Below are positions 12,529-22,446 of a DNA stretch of 64,000 bases, piece by piece (the stretch's first letter is position 1; each line of letters starts with the position of its first letter). Source of the stretch: Lepidodermella squamata (taxonomy: Eukaryota > Gastrotricha). The notes under the pieces were generated by a model. The model searched no databases. It saw only the letters and a list, made by a program, of their open reading frames with translations, and was not told where the DNA came from. Position numbers and translations under genes: made by a program. The DNA is taken from positions 1,178,001 to 1,242,000 of the forward strand of contig JBLDXI010000025.1 of NCBI GenBank assembly GCA_047495785.1, given 5' to 3'.

Positions 12529-14070
12529 CTATTCCGAGGAAGAAGAGTCAGTGCTTGAAGTATCCATCGGAACTTCTTCGCGATTTGCTTCCTCCTGAGC
12601 TGAAGGAGGAACAACTACCGGAACAGCTGGAGCCGCCATAACTTCCTCTTTCTTCGAGTCCTTCTTGGATTGAGAACGAGAGCGCGATCTACGGCTTGAT
12701 TTCGACGACTTCTTTTCACGGGATTTTGACCGAGACCGTTTCCTCGATGATTTTCTATCCTTTCGGTCGTCCTTCTTACGACGACTGCGGGATGAAGAGC
12801 GATCGCGAGATGATTTTCGGTCTTTCTTCGATTTCGATGATTTCTCCTTACTGCGATCACGGCGTTCACGCGATTTTGACCGTTTCCGATCTTTCCGACG
12901 ATCTCGTGATGTAGAACGAGATTTCGATCGCTTACGGTCTTTACGCCGCTCACCTGATCGACGGCGGCGATCGCGGCTGCGAGAGCGTGACTTTGACTTC
13001 GATCTACGAGATCGATGACGATCAGAGCGATGGCGTGATCTCGAGCGCGACCTGGTTCGACGAGATTTAGCAGCCGGGGATGAAGATCTGCCAGGGGTAG
13101 GCAGTCTCTTAACCGGGACAGGGACAGATGGTGGGATGTTGGTTAGTTTAGCCAACGGCCCTGATAGCTGCTTTGGTGATATCATTTCATCCTCTACGCC
13201 TCGCGTGATTTGCGCTTGATTCTCCCGCATTCTTCGCAAGCCTTCTTCCAGCGTATCCGACGCTGAGCTACTTTGATTCGAATCCGAGGAGCGATCATCG
13301 TGGTTAGCAATCGGTCGATCGATAGCTTGAGTAGCATGACTAACTTTCACGGTTCGATCGCCTAGCATGCAACCGTTGTAAGTCAGCGCGCCTGAAACTG
13401 ATTCTTGATCACAATACTCGATGTAACAACCACGCAGGCCGTCAGGACCGAAAGCAGTCATGCGGGCGAATTTAACCTCACCGGCTTGGTTAAAAACCGT
13501 GATCAATTTATCACATGCAACGGAAGGATCCAGATTTGAGACGTAAATAGTCTTGCGGATGTCTTCGATTCGAGATGTATCCGTCGTTTCATATGTCAAA
13601 GGCGGATAAGGCGTCAAGCCCAGCTCGACCAGCTTTGGGTCAATAGTGACAATCTGTTGATTCGGCGCCTGTCCAACAACTTGATTAACTACACGAGCTG
13701 GCCAGCTCTTCGTCTTCGGCAATATACCAAATACAGCACCCTGAGGCGACGCGACGGCTAGAGCCTCCTTTTCAGAGGGGAATTTAGAATCGTTAGACGA
13801 AAAAGGTTGAATAAACAAAGCACGATCGTTGAAAACTGTGTTTTGCAGATGAAGAGCGATATCAACACTCTCTGGATCGGAAAATTTCACATAAGCAACT
13901 TTAGTTGCAAATCTTCCATCCTCTGATTCAGGATACACTTGAATAGACGAAATGTTGCCAATATAGCCGAAGAACGCATTGAGTTGATCTCTGGTAACAG
14001 CGTTGGAAATATTAGTCACTTGTATGATACAAGGACCTGACGATGACGGCATTTCGGCTAAATGAGGCAC
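12529..14070 (-). CDS. SREK1: Splicing regulatory glutamic acid/lysine-rich protein 1, RRM-RS protein
   Basis: SREK1 (SRrp86/SFRS12) modulates SR-protein activity in alternative splicing. This is a single exon of 513 codons. RRM1, residues about 15-90, opens with IIQVTNISNAVT and includes VAYVKFSDPESVDIALHLQN, the diagnostic SREK1-type first RRM. RRM2, about 170-250, has TIYVSNLDP and GEVKFARMTAFG. The linker LVELGLTPYPPLTYE resembles the conserved SREK1 inter-RRM segment. Residues about 330-480 are an Arg/Ser/Lys-rich RS domain. The C-terminus is acidic and Ser-rich. Two in-frame Mets compete for the start, at 14070 and 14052; the second follows a CATTTAG acceptor by 4 nt, so MPSSSG may be the true N-terminus. 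It is upstream of STXBP1 on the same strand. Confidence 0.9.
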   Translation of the reverse strand: MPHLAEMPSSSGPCIIQVTNISNAVTRDQLNAFFGYIGNISSIQVYPESEDGRFATKVAYVKFSDPESVDIALHLQNTVFNDRALFIQPFSSNDSKFPSEKEALAVASPQGAVFGILPKTKSWPARVVNQVVGQAPNQQIVTIDPKLVELGLTPYPPLTYETTDTSRIEDIRKTIYVSNLDPSVACDKLITVFNQAGEVKFARMTAFGPDGLRGCYIEYCDQESVSGALTYNGCMLGDRTVKVSHATQAIDRPIANHDDRSSDSNQSSSASDTLEEGLRRMRENQAQITRGVEDEMISPKQLSGPLAKLTNIPPSVPVPVKRLPTPGRSSSPAAKSRRTRSRSRSRHRSDRHRSRRSKSKSRSRSRDRRRRSGERRKDRKRSKSRSTSRDRRKDRKRSKSRERRDRSKEKSSKSKKDRKSSRDRSSSRSRRKKDDRKDRKSSRKRSRSKSREKKSSKSSRRSRSRSQSKKDSKKEEVMAAPAVPVVVPPSAQEEANREEVPMDTSSTDSSSSE

Positions 14071-14281
14071 CCGGCAATATTCAGCAAGAAATATGCCTCC
14101 AGCTAAGGCAAGAAACGATAAATGTACCTACAGGGCAAGAAAAAACATGGTAAAATACGACATGCAGAAACACGCAAAACGGAAAAGTGAGAGTCAGGTG
14201 TTTGGTGTATTTACGCAAAAAGTCCCACAACAACCTACAACGTAAGTCGTACATTATAGGTGGTGTTTAGCATAGTGAACT

Positions 14282-14333
14282 CAGTGATGAATCACATCCA
14301 TGTTTTTCAGTGATGAATCACATCCATGTTTTT
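14282..14333. repeat. 26-bp unit repeated twice in tandem
   Basis: The unit starting CAGTGATGAATCACATCC occurs at 14282-14307 and again, exactly, at 14308-14333. Each copy includes the near-palindrome TGATGAATCA. It lies about 210 bp upstream of the SREK1 ATG, so it could be a small promoter repeat or simple replication slippage. Confidence 0.75.
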
Positions 14334-15156
14334 TCTTGGCTTGTTATGTGGTGATGGTGGTGCGGTCGAGCGGTCGGTTATTTTTTTAGCTGATTAATTA
14401 GATGGAGATGAATGAAAAATATTTGCAAAAACTACTATCGCAACAAAATTCACCACCTCACCACCACACCATCGACGCAGCAAATAAAAATGGACTTCGA
14501 CCCTGCAAACCCGGCCTACAATGTAAGTCGAAGCCAATAAGAAAGACCTCCCATTTACCGATTATGGTTAAAAACTATTTGATTGAGCGGTCTAAAAGAT
14601 ATAATGGGATATTTGTGACAAAACATGAGGCATATGAAAGTTTCTCTGTTCTCAGTAAAGAGACATCCGCTTTTCACTGACTCATTAAGGGCGGAGCGTT
14701 TTTGAGTCTGGTCTTTTTTCAAAATTGTCTCGATTGTTTTTTCTGTCAAAACCATTTTGCGTTAAAATTATTTTGCAATTTACGATTAAAAATTAAATAA
14801 AAAAATAATCCGATGTAATTTTATAATTATTAATGACATTGTTTTGCCGTATGTTTTTCATATTTTGGCGGTATTTTGTTTGGAGAACTCTTTAAAGAAT
14901 GAATGTCGAACTCTTCAATGTTGAAGGAACAGTTCCGTGCTTTTGCGCGAGCCTATTATTGGCTTCGTTTTTATGTTAGCTTCTATTCCTCCCAGTTCAT
15001 AACTTGAAGAAACTCAGGTCTTTGTAACGGTTAAACTTTTTGCTGACAAATTCAATTGTATTTCAATGACTGAAATGTTAGACCGGAATTCAATTATCAT
15101 TTCCGAGCGCGGCAGCTATCGACAAGTAAACTGCGCGGCACCAGTCGCCCACATGA

Positions 15157-15381
15157 ACACACACTCCAAATGATTCAGAAGGCAAGCGGCTGTTCTACCG
15201 ACAATGTGACCGGAAAGGTCTGCAGCCACCGCAAGTTTTGACCTGGAGCGAAAATGGTTTGAAATTCCCTGATCAGCCTTACTGGAATGACCGTGCTTTA
15301 TATTCTAGCCCAGCGGTGGAATCCTTAGCATCAACACTAACGTTATCCGAAGTTGCGCTGGTCACCTCGGCGAATCGTTAA
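15157..15381 (+). other. Unassigned open fragment, protein-like composition
   Basis: A plus-strand frame runs from just after a stop at 15154 to the TAA at 15379-15381 with balanced, protein-like composition (for example GKRLFYRQCDRKGLQPPQV and WNDRALYSSPAVESL). It has no ATG and no family that I recognise. It may be a decayed transposon frame or an orphan exon. I could not connect it to any neighbour. Confidence 0.2.
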
Positions 15382-15504
15382 ACGCTAGAGGGCTATTCAA
15401 AAATCATCTTTCACTTGGGAAATCAATTGCTTCCTACTAGCTAAAGTTCGTGCAGTTGGGAGTAAGATTTGATTATGATGGGATATGATTCCCAGAACCT
15501 TTAA

Positions 15505-16257
15505 CCCTTTCGCGGCCATCAGGACGATCTCGGAATTTTGACTTCGGCAGTGCGCCAAAATTTCAATTTGATGCAGTTCTGATCGCCCATTCGGGAAATG
15601 CTACTTCTCGATCCTTGCTCGAAGAATTTGAAACAATCAGACCGCTATCTCACACCGCTTTGAAAAATTGGTAACCGAGGAGAGACATTTCGATTTTTTC
15701 AAATTAAAATTAAGTTAACCCCATCTCATTTTCCGGTCATACTACAGTGCCCGGCATAGTCTCATTCACTTGTGAGTACATTTTTATCAACTTTCGTCAA
15801 AAACTAACAGCGCTGCCTTGATTTTAGTTAAGTTGTCGAAATCGTCCTATCGGTCCAGACGTCATACAGGCGAGAAACATGTTTTTGCGCTTCAAAACAG
15901 CCGCTTGTGAAAAAGCTGACTTGGCTGAATACTGATCAAAATGCTGCTGATTTTTGAAACCTGGTTTTAACTGACTTCTTTCCTCAGAATAACAAAGGGG
16001 GATTTTCAGGGACTGTTGAGGGAGAGGCTTAGAACATGAAAATTAAATGTTGAGAGCACCACCTGAACTAGGGTGTTTGAAAAATGTGCTGAAATCAGCT
16101 TGGCCGATAGGGCGATTTCGACCAATTTTCGTACAGCCTTAACGGTGATAGATAGAGACAAGCGGGCTTCAAAATCGCGATCAGTGCCTTTGAAAACCCC
16201 TAGTAATGCTGTCAAATATATTTTCTACCGGAGATAAGTAATTCGGCCATGAAAGGG
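15505..16257. mobile_element. piggyBac-like non-autonomous element flanked by TTAA
   Basis: TTAA at 15501-15504 is followed by CCCTTTCGCGGCC. At the other end, the reverse complement reads TTAA CCCTTTCATGGCC (TTAA at 16258-16261). A CCCTTT-type inverted end next to a duplicated TTAA is the hallmark of piggyBac elements. The 753-bp interior has only short open frames and no recognisable transposase, so it looks like a MITE or a heavily deleted copy. The terminal repeats match over 7 bp and then again at GGCC, which is short, so the class is likely but not certain. Confidence 0.6.
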
Positions 16258-17162
16258 TTAAAAGTGTTGGCGGGATATTTTAAGAGATTGGTTTTGAGTC
16301 TTTCGAGGCTCAGGTATCACGAACAATGATCGATAACCTAATCGAATAAGATTTTTAAGCAAAAGCAATCCGGCTATTTCTCATCGGCTCGAAATGAAGG
16401 CTTTCGAAACACGCCATGTGTAAGATGATTCTAATGTACCTAGATGTGCCCGAAATTATTTGTTCCATGGACATAAAACGATGAAAGAATATGTAAACGG
16501 AAATAAAGGTAAAGCCGATTAGCCGGGCTGCCTATTAGTTGACCGGGCTGCAGGCTTACCACTAGGCGCTTTACCTATTTCGTTACCACAGGATCCAACA
16601 ATTCTTCGACAGCTTTTTCCGAAATTAGAGCTCTACACTCCATCTTTGATAACAGTCCATTTCACGCGGATTTTCGGCTATACGGCAAACACAGCAAGAA
16701 AATGGAAGAGCCCACATGGGAATAGCAAACCAGTCTCAGTAGCTCTTCAATTGACACACTGGACCTCAAGTTACTGTTTCCGAGGATCATGTTAATCAGA
16801 CTTAGTCGTAGACCTGCGGTTATAGCGTAATATATGTTCTCCCTTCTCGCATGGAACAGTTTTCACGAGATTCGCGTGGTTTCTCAACAGGCCTGGCGAA
16901 CCTCTATAAGCTTCTCGCTCTCATTTGTTGAGACCCACATCGTCGAAAACATAATTAAAAAGATCAGCTGGTTTTTTCAAATCACATGATGCAAGGTTTT
17001 CTGACTCAGTTCCCGAGTCAGCTAGTTTCCACATTAATGAAGTGACCAAGTGCGAATTAGAAATTAAAACATGAAATTTATTTCGCTTTTATAGATCGAA
17101 TCACTCTAAAATACATTTGTACAATGCAACAAAACAGATTTGCTACCAAAATAAAAATAGAA

Positions 17163-18239
17163 TCAGTCCACACCGGAATCGATTCCGTCAAGCCCGTCTG
17201 CATTTTCGCCACCGAATCGAGGGTCGTCGGGAAGATCGTCCTATTCAAGAAGGTTCAAAATACGTAAAAATTCTCAAAAATTACTCACGTTCATTTCACG
17301 AGGCTCCTGATCTTCGCCGTAATGCAAAGCAAGGTCGATTTGGATCAAAACTAGGCTGATGCAATCTTCATCGGTTGGATCAAGTGGCACGAATTGAATG
17401 AGACTATAATCATCGATCTAGGGAGAAAATATAAGAAGTGAACGATATCCTACAGAATTTCTTTTATAACAAACCAGGTTAGCAATGGCTTTGTTGAGTT
17501 TTTTGAATTTGTCACCGAAAAGCATGGTTTCATGAGCGAGACTCAAGGCGTGCGGGTCCGTGAACTTGTCAATGTTCTCCTTAGCCTCCTTGTTGAGCAA
17601 ATCAACCTTCGACAGCACATTCACATGCGGAATTTCGAGATTCACCATAGCCGATAAAGCTGACAGCATTCCAGCTATAAATTTGCTCGGCTCGATCAAA
17701 AACTGCGAATCAAGCATGAAAACGGCGCACAACGTAAAACCCATTGTTCGCTGCAGATGAGCAATTATCGTTCGGAAAATGTTTGTATGCGTATAGAGTT
17801 CGATCTGACCTAATTACGAGACAAAACGTGAAAATATTCGAACCATGACTCTTAAATTTTACCAGGACAATCAATGAGAAAGTAGTCATCATCGCCTTCG
17901 CCAATATTTTCGTCTAGCCAATCAAGATTGTCAACTAGATACTGCATGCAAAACATGAGACCGCCATTTGGGCCAAATCTCAATTCGTTATCCTCCATAA
18001 CGTCATCCACTGCAATCAATTCGCGAATATCAGCTGCAACGGGGTAGTCGAAGGCTTCGGCGGCTGGGTCCAAATTGATGACGCGAACACTGCGGCGTAT
18101 CGTCTCGCAGTGCTTCACCATTGTTGAGCAGAAAGTCGACTAAAAATCAAATATTCTCAGATGAGAAAACATTTTATTTCATTTTTCTTACCTTTCCACA
18201 GGCGGCAGGTCCCATGACCAACTGAGCATATCTCGGCAT
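17163..18239 (-). CDS. GPN3: GPN-loop GTPase 3
   Basis: GPN3 is a SIMIBI-class GTPase that helps assemble RNA polymerase II and import it to the nucleus. Five exons on the minus strand, 18192-18239, 17863-18139, 17475-17809, 17289-17417 and 17163-17240, join in frame to 288 residues (family about 284). Visible motifs are the Walker A GPAACGKST (residues 10-18, split by the first intron), NLDPAAE, the GPN motif in RFGPNGGL (72-74), the [11 protein letters not shown] switch region, SKVDLL for base recognition, and [12 protein letters not shown] near the C-terminus. The intron at 17418-17474 is only 57 nt, with a GTTTGT donor. An acceptor-like TTTTATCATAG lies 14 nt before the ATG. The Nse4-like gene ends 165 bp upstream on the same strand. 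Confidence 0.94.
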
Positions 18240-18404
18240 TTTAATATGGTTCTCTATGATAAAAATAATGCCAATGGTTAACAACCGGCCGTTTGTATTG
18301 GTTTTTAATATTGAAAGTTGAGCAGGCGTGGATTGGAGTTAAAAACGTAGCAAATAGTAAACGAAAAAACACGCGACGTCATCGATCGTTACATGAGTCA
18401 ATTA
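18240..18404 (-). promoter_or_regulatory. Nse4-like to GPN3 junction, possible operon spacer
   Basis: The gap between the two minus-strand genes is 165 bp. It ends with TTTTTATCATAG (TAG at plus 18254-18256), 14 nt before the GPN3 ATG. I see no clean AATAAA in the gap, so the operon reading is weaker here than at 12441-12528. A short separate promoter cannot be excluded. Confidence 0.35.
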
Positions 18405-19343
18405 TCAGCGACTATACTTTTGTTTCAGCTGCTCGAAAAGTTCATCGGTGAGCACGAAAGACAAGCTCTGAAGGTCAAGCGGGGCTTGCGGGTTATGTGT
18501 CTGCAACCAATCAGCCTTGGCGAGAAACAACGAGTTTGGAGCTGAGCCTTCGAGCAGAAGAAGTTGCTTCTGCTGTAAAATGTGGTTGATACGCAACATT
18601 CGCATGAAAGTAATGCCTTTTGAGCTAGGGTCGAGGACAAAGCGCCAGTAATCGATTGGCGCGTTGCCGTTTTCATTCATCTGTTCATTCAGCGCTACAT
18701 TCAGAGAATTCATTTCGCCTAGGGTTTCAAGGTCGTGTTCGTCAGCAGCTGCTCGCTCAGCCTCGCCAACTTCATCAGCTTGAGCGCCCGCCGCTTTTTC
18801 GGCAGCATTCGCTTCTTTTTCCGCGGCAGCCATCGATTTACGCTTCGCCGCTTTCTCTTTCTGGCTCAATTGAGTTTGTTCCAGCTGAGCCGGGTCCGCC
18901 TTTATACCAGCTCCTTCAATCGCAATTTTCACCGAATCCCACGGAGGGCATGATCGAAAATGTTTAGCAACGGTAAGAACCCACTTTTTCAGGGCCGAGC
19001 TATCTTCGGCGTGTTCAGCTTGATCACTGTGATCGCGATAGCTTCGGTCGAACGCGTTGAGAATGTCTTTAATAGATATTTTACCACCGACGCCGTCACT
19101 GCAAGAGGCCAGAGCCGATTCGCAGAAGTCGAGTTCGCGGTTAGCAGATCTAATGTCGGTTAAGACGAAGTCTGAATCCAGTAGCATGGCAGCTTGTTGC
19201 AAGGCATGCGTAGCTTCTCGAGTAGAGCCGCCAGCTGCTGAGCCTTGAGTAACTCTTTCTTCGACTGCTTCCAATGCTAAGAACAGTCGGTTTCGTTTCT
19301 CGATCGCCTCCTGACGTTTTGCATTCACGCTATTCAAATTCAT
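18405..19343 (-). CDS. Nse4-like kleisin of the SMC5/6 complex (probable)
   Basis: Nse4 is the kleisin that bridges the SMC5 and SMC6 heads in DNA repair. This is an uninterrupted frame of 312 residues from the ATG at 19341-19343. The same frame stays open to 19481, but an acceptor-like TCTGTCTCAGTTTAG lies 35-40 nt before the chosen ATG. N-terminal features are an early LLDSDFVLTDIRSANREL helix, then ISIKDILNAF and KKWVLTVAKHF. A Lys/Ala/Glu-rich linker follows (about 190-250). The C-terminal block PIDYWRFVLDPSSKGITF resembles the Nse4 winged-helix motif with FVxDP and S. The exact family TVENxF core is replaced here by ITFMRML, so the assignment is likely but divergent. It is head to head with ARPC3. 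Confidence 0.62.
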   Translation of the reverse strand: MNLNSVNAKRQEAIEKRNRLFLALEAVEERVTQGSAAGGSTREATHALQQAAMLLDSDFVLTDIRSANRELDFCESALASCSDGVGGKISIKDILNAFDRSYRDHSDQAEHAEDSSALKKWVLTVAKHFRSCPPWDSVKIAIEGAGIKADPAQLEQTQLSQKEKAAKRKSMAAAEKEANAAEKAAGAQADEVGEAERAAADEHDLETLGEMNSLNVALNEQMNENGNAPIDYWRFVLDPSSKGITFMRMLRINHILQQKQLLLLEGSAPNSLFLAKADWLQTHNPQAPLDLQSLSFVLTDELFEQLKQKYSR

Positions 19344-19907
19344 TTTAGCGGATTGGAAATATTGCACAGATAATAAATCTAAACTGAGACAGAAACAAAC
19401 AACGTTAAATAGGATAACGACTAAGCAGCTCTGTTCTCTCTCGCGTCGAGACTTCTTGCTTGAGGCTGAACATTTTGCCAAAACATTTCCGCGAACTAGA
19501 TTTTATAACTGGCGGCATGGGTGGCGGGCAGCGGGCCAATTTTAAGGGGGTCTGCTTCCGTTCACACTTGACGGCATCAAGGAAGCTTGGGACAAAACTC
19601 TTGGGTAACAAAGGTCACTTAGGCGAACTCCCTTCAACGTGAAACGAACTCTGTCGCAGCATCAAATTCGCGGGGTTTTTGCAAAATATGACCTTGAAAC
19701 ACATTTTTTGTAAAATTTTCCATCATTGTCGATTTTAATCAATACTAGATATAAATAGTCTTAAAAAGAGGCATGCGAGAATGAGGCGCAACACGAGGCA
19801 CCAAATAGCGTGAGTCAAAAAGCTTGGGGTGTAGAGTTTTCAATATTTTTAGTAAGTGTGACCGTTAACCGTCTAACGTCAACGTCAAACGTTTTGCCTG
19901 TTTGAGC
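19344..19907. promoter_or_regulatory. Divergent promoter region, Nse4-like / ARPC3
   Basis: This 564-bp gap separates two head-to-head genes and should hold both promoters. On the minus strand, a TTTCTGTCTCAG acceptor-like site lies about 40 nt upstream of the Nse4-like ATG. I see no clear TATA box for ARPC3. No other gene is evident. Confidence 0.4.
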
Positions 19908-20824
19908 ATGCCGGTGAGTTTCCTTTCCAATATAGCTTGCTTAAATTCTTACTTGGGATTGTTTTCTCCAGGCTTATCATTCGCAGTTTACTGAGAGTTC
20001 GCCGCAATCGGTGGGCAATCTTGCCATATTGCCTATCAAAACTCAATTACGCGGTCCTGCCCCTAGACATCGTTAGTTTTAGCGATATCCTGTTTCCTTC
20101 CTATAATAGATTCCTGATTTTAATGTAGCCGGTGGATCTGCCGACGACGATATCATTGATGAAACCTTGAAGTACTTCAAGGCGAATGTATTCTTTCGGC
20201 GATTTGAAATCAAGGGCGATGCCGATCGTGTGATGATTTACCTCACTCTTTACGTCACAGAGTGTTTGAAGCGCTTGCAAAGGACTTCTTCGAAAGAACA
20301 GGGCAAGAAGGAGTTGGCTTCTCTGGCTCTCGAAAAGCTCCCGATTCCCGGCGAACCTAACTTTCCATTGAATGCTATGTACGCTAAGCCGAAGAACCCT
20401 CAAGAACAAGGTGAGAATGATTTTATATCTATGGTCTCTTCAATAATTCCAAGGGATGATATTTACAAGCGAGACTGGCGAGATTTGCTATTGATGTGAG
20501 TCATCGCAGGGCAGTTTTGCGGCTTTGATTCATGTTGATAGCTCGTAATCAAACCTACCCTGTGATTGCAATGTAGTCATAGTTACTCTGATGGGTCTCA
20601 ATTAGTCTATTTAAGCATCTTGATTTTTTCGATAGTCTCTTACGACTTTTTTGTGCTTTCTAGAATTGATGCAGCTCTATCTGCTCCAACTGAGACAAGA
20701 ACTCGGCCTTCGGCTTGTCGACAAAGTGTTCGACCCTCAAACAGATAAGCCGAGCAAATGGTGGATGTGTTTTGTGCGTCGCCGTTTCATGGACAAGAGT
20801 CTTTCGGGCAATTCAACCAATTAA
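19908..20824 (+). CDS. ARPC3: Actin-related protein 2/3 complex subunit 3 (p21-Arc)
   Basis: ARPC3 is the 21-kDa subunit of the Arp2/3 actin-branching complex. Exons 19908-19913, 19972-20071, 20129-20410 and 20664-20824 join in frame to 182 residues (human 178). The first exon holds only ATG CCG; the 58-nt intron after it is short. Conserved blocks are [75 protein letters not shown] and [21 protein letters not shown]. The final intron (20411-20663) contains the 151-bp repeated sequence at 20446-20596. A septin gene follows 261 bp downstream on the same strand. Confidence 0.97.
20446..20596 (+). ncRNA. Candidate intron-encoded structured RNA, copy 1 (ARPC3 intron 3)
   Basis: These 151 bp recur at 21438-21588 with one difference (T at 20517, C at 21509) and no gaps. 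This copy starts 35 nt after the ARPC3 donor and ends 67 nt before the acceptor; the flanking intron sequence is unrelated to that of the other copy. It can fold into a hairpin: ATCGCAGGG (20503-20511) pairs with CCCTGTGAT (20558-20566), and an inner stem GGCTTTGATT (20521-20530) pairs with AATCAAACC (20547-20555) with one bulge. The single substitution falls in the internal loop. A GGATGAT near the 5' end and a CTGA (20588-20591) near the 3' end resemble weak C and D boxes. A SINE or a local duplication is the alternative. Confidence 0.5.
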
Positions 20825-21085
20825 AGAAACAATTTTACGAAAATCAGCTGTCGTGCATTTTCATCAATTCATTCATTCTCGATTTCCAATTTAATCAACG
20901 CTGATTGTTTATTATTATTTACTTATTATTTATCGTTGAAGCTCTAAGCTTGAGATGCTATCCCGCTACAAATTGCAACAACCGAAGTGCTAATATCAAG
21001 CTAGTGTATGGCTTTGCATGCTTTTTAAACAAAAATGATGAGAATTTAATTGATTGCTTTCTTTCCTGTAGAGTTTTAAATAATA

Positions 21086-22446
21086 ATGTCGGCTGAATCT
21101 GCTCCAGTCGCAGTGGGCTTTTCGAACCTGCCGAGCCAAGCTCATCGAAAAGCTGTTAAGAAGGGCTTTGAATTGACTATCATGGTTGTTGGCGAATCTG
21201 GCCTTGGAAAATCAACGCTGATTCCGGCCTTGTTTTTATCGGACGCGCTCTACAATTCGCAGCAAGCTAATACAACCCAAGATATTTACGATCGAACTAC
21301 TAAAATCGAAACTCACACTGTCGACATCGAAGAGGGTGGCGTTAAAGTCCATCTAACAATTGTTGACACGCCTGGTTACGCCGATGGGCTCGATTGCACT
21401 CAAGAGTAAGTATATTTTCAAAATAATCCGAGTTTTGATTCCAAGGGATGATATTTACAAGCGAGACTGGCGAGATTTGCTATTGATGTGAGTCATCGCA
21501 GGGCAGTTCTGCGGCTTTGATTCATGTTGATAGCTCGTAATCAAACCTACCCTGTGATTGCAATGTAGTCATAGTTACTCTGATGGGTTTTATTTCATCA
21601 TATAGTAACTGCTAGCATTTTTTCTGACGAAATGCTAATTTTTATTGCTTTTTCAGCATTGCACCAATTATTCGCTACATCGACGAGCAGTACGAGAAGT
21701 ATTTTCGCGACGAAAGCGGGCTGAACCGGCGAAATATCACCGACACGCGAGTTCACGCCTGTCTGTACTTCATCTCGCCGACTGGTTACGGCCTGAAATC
21801 AATCGACCGCGAATTCATTCGTTTACTGCAAAACAAAGTCAACATCGTGCCAGTCATTGCTAAAGCTGACACTTTGACCTCGTCGGAGTTGTCTTCACTA
21901 AAGGCCTTGATCCTCGAACAAATTCGCGCTGCTGATTTGAAAATTTTCCAAATCCCAGAGGCTGAGGTTGAGGAGGATATCGAGTATAAAAAGATCTGCA
22001 CTGCTCTGAAGCAAGCGATGCCTTTCGGCGTTGTTGGCGCGCCACTGGATTCGTACATTGAGGTCAAAGGGCGTAAGATTCGAGGCAGGGCCTATCCCTG
22101 GGGTGTGGTTGAGATCGACAACCCTGACCATTGCGATTTCGTGAAGTTACGAGCTTTATTGACTACGCACATGGGCGAGCTCCGTGATTCAACTCACGAT
22201 GTGTTGTACGAGGCGTATCGAGCTCAGCGTTTGCTGTCAACTGGCCCGGTTAGCGGCGGGTCTGCCGTTGATTCGTCGAGTTCGCTGCTGAGTGGCCAGG
22301 CTGGTCGAATGATGGACGAAGCGACGGAAAAAGAGCGTTTGCTGGCTGAAAAAGAACGCGAGTTGCGAGAGCTGGAACGCAAGCTGAAGAAGCAGCTTGA
22401 ACAGCAGCAGCAGCACCAAATCCAAACTTCGAATTCGATTGTCTGA
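21086..22446 (+). CDS. Septin GTPase
   Basis: Septins form GTP-binding filaments in cytokinesis and at the cell cortex. Two exons, 21086-21405 and 21657-22446, join in frame to 369 residues. The P-loop GESGLGKST is at 36-44, the G3 DTPGYAD at 94-100 and the G4 AKAD near 175-178. The septin unique element is visible as [14 protein letters not shown] and [19 protein letters not shown] short C-terminal coiled coil with [19 protein letters not shown] ends in a Gln/His run. After the P-loop it reads LIPALFLSD where most septins have Asn-Thr at the third and fourth positions. An acceptor TTTCTTTCCTGTAG lies 14 nt before the ATG. The intron 21406-21656 holds the second 151-bp copy. I cannot assign the vertebrate subgroup. 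Confidence 0.94.
21438..21588 (+). ncRNA. Candidate intron-encoded structured RNA, copy 2 (septin intron 1)
   Basis: This is the second copy of the 151-bp sequence described at 20446-20596, in the sense orientation of its host gene. It starts 32 nt after the septin donor and ends 68 nt before the acceptor, nearly the same placement as copy 1. The host introns are 253 and 251 nt long but share no sequence outside the copies. Constant spacing to the 3' splice site is typical of intron-processed box C/D snoRNAs. Neither canonical RUGAUGA nor a clear H/ACA tail is present, so the RNA class is open. Confidence 0.5.

Larger units (their letters stand above)
14071..17162. other. Gene-poor spacer between GPN3 and SREK1
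   Basis: About 3 kb with no complete gene. It contains a 26-bp tandem repeat, an 11-codon ATG frame ending at a good GTAAGT donor (14490-14522, plus strand, MDFDPANPAYN) for which I could not find a following exon, an unassigned open fragment at 15157-15381, the TTAA-flanked element at 15505-16257, and a short imperfect hairpin near 16500-16585 built on GGTAAAG/CTTTACC. The rest is non-coding to my eye. Confidence 0.4.

Noticed and set aside
20446-20596. The 151-bp copies as tRNA, spliceosomal snRNA or SRP RNA
   Set aside because: No tRNA A/B boxes, no Sm-site layout, and no similarity that I can see to U1, U2, U4, U5 or SRP RNA cores.
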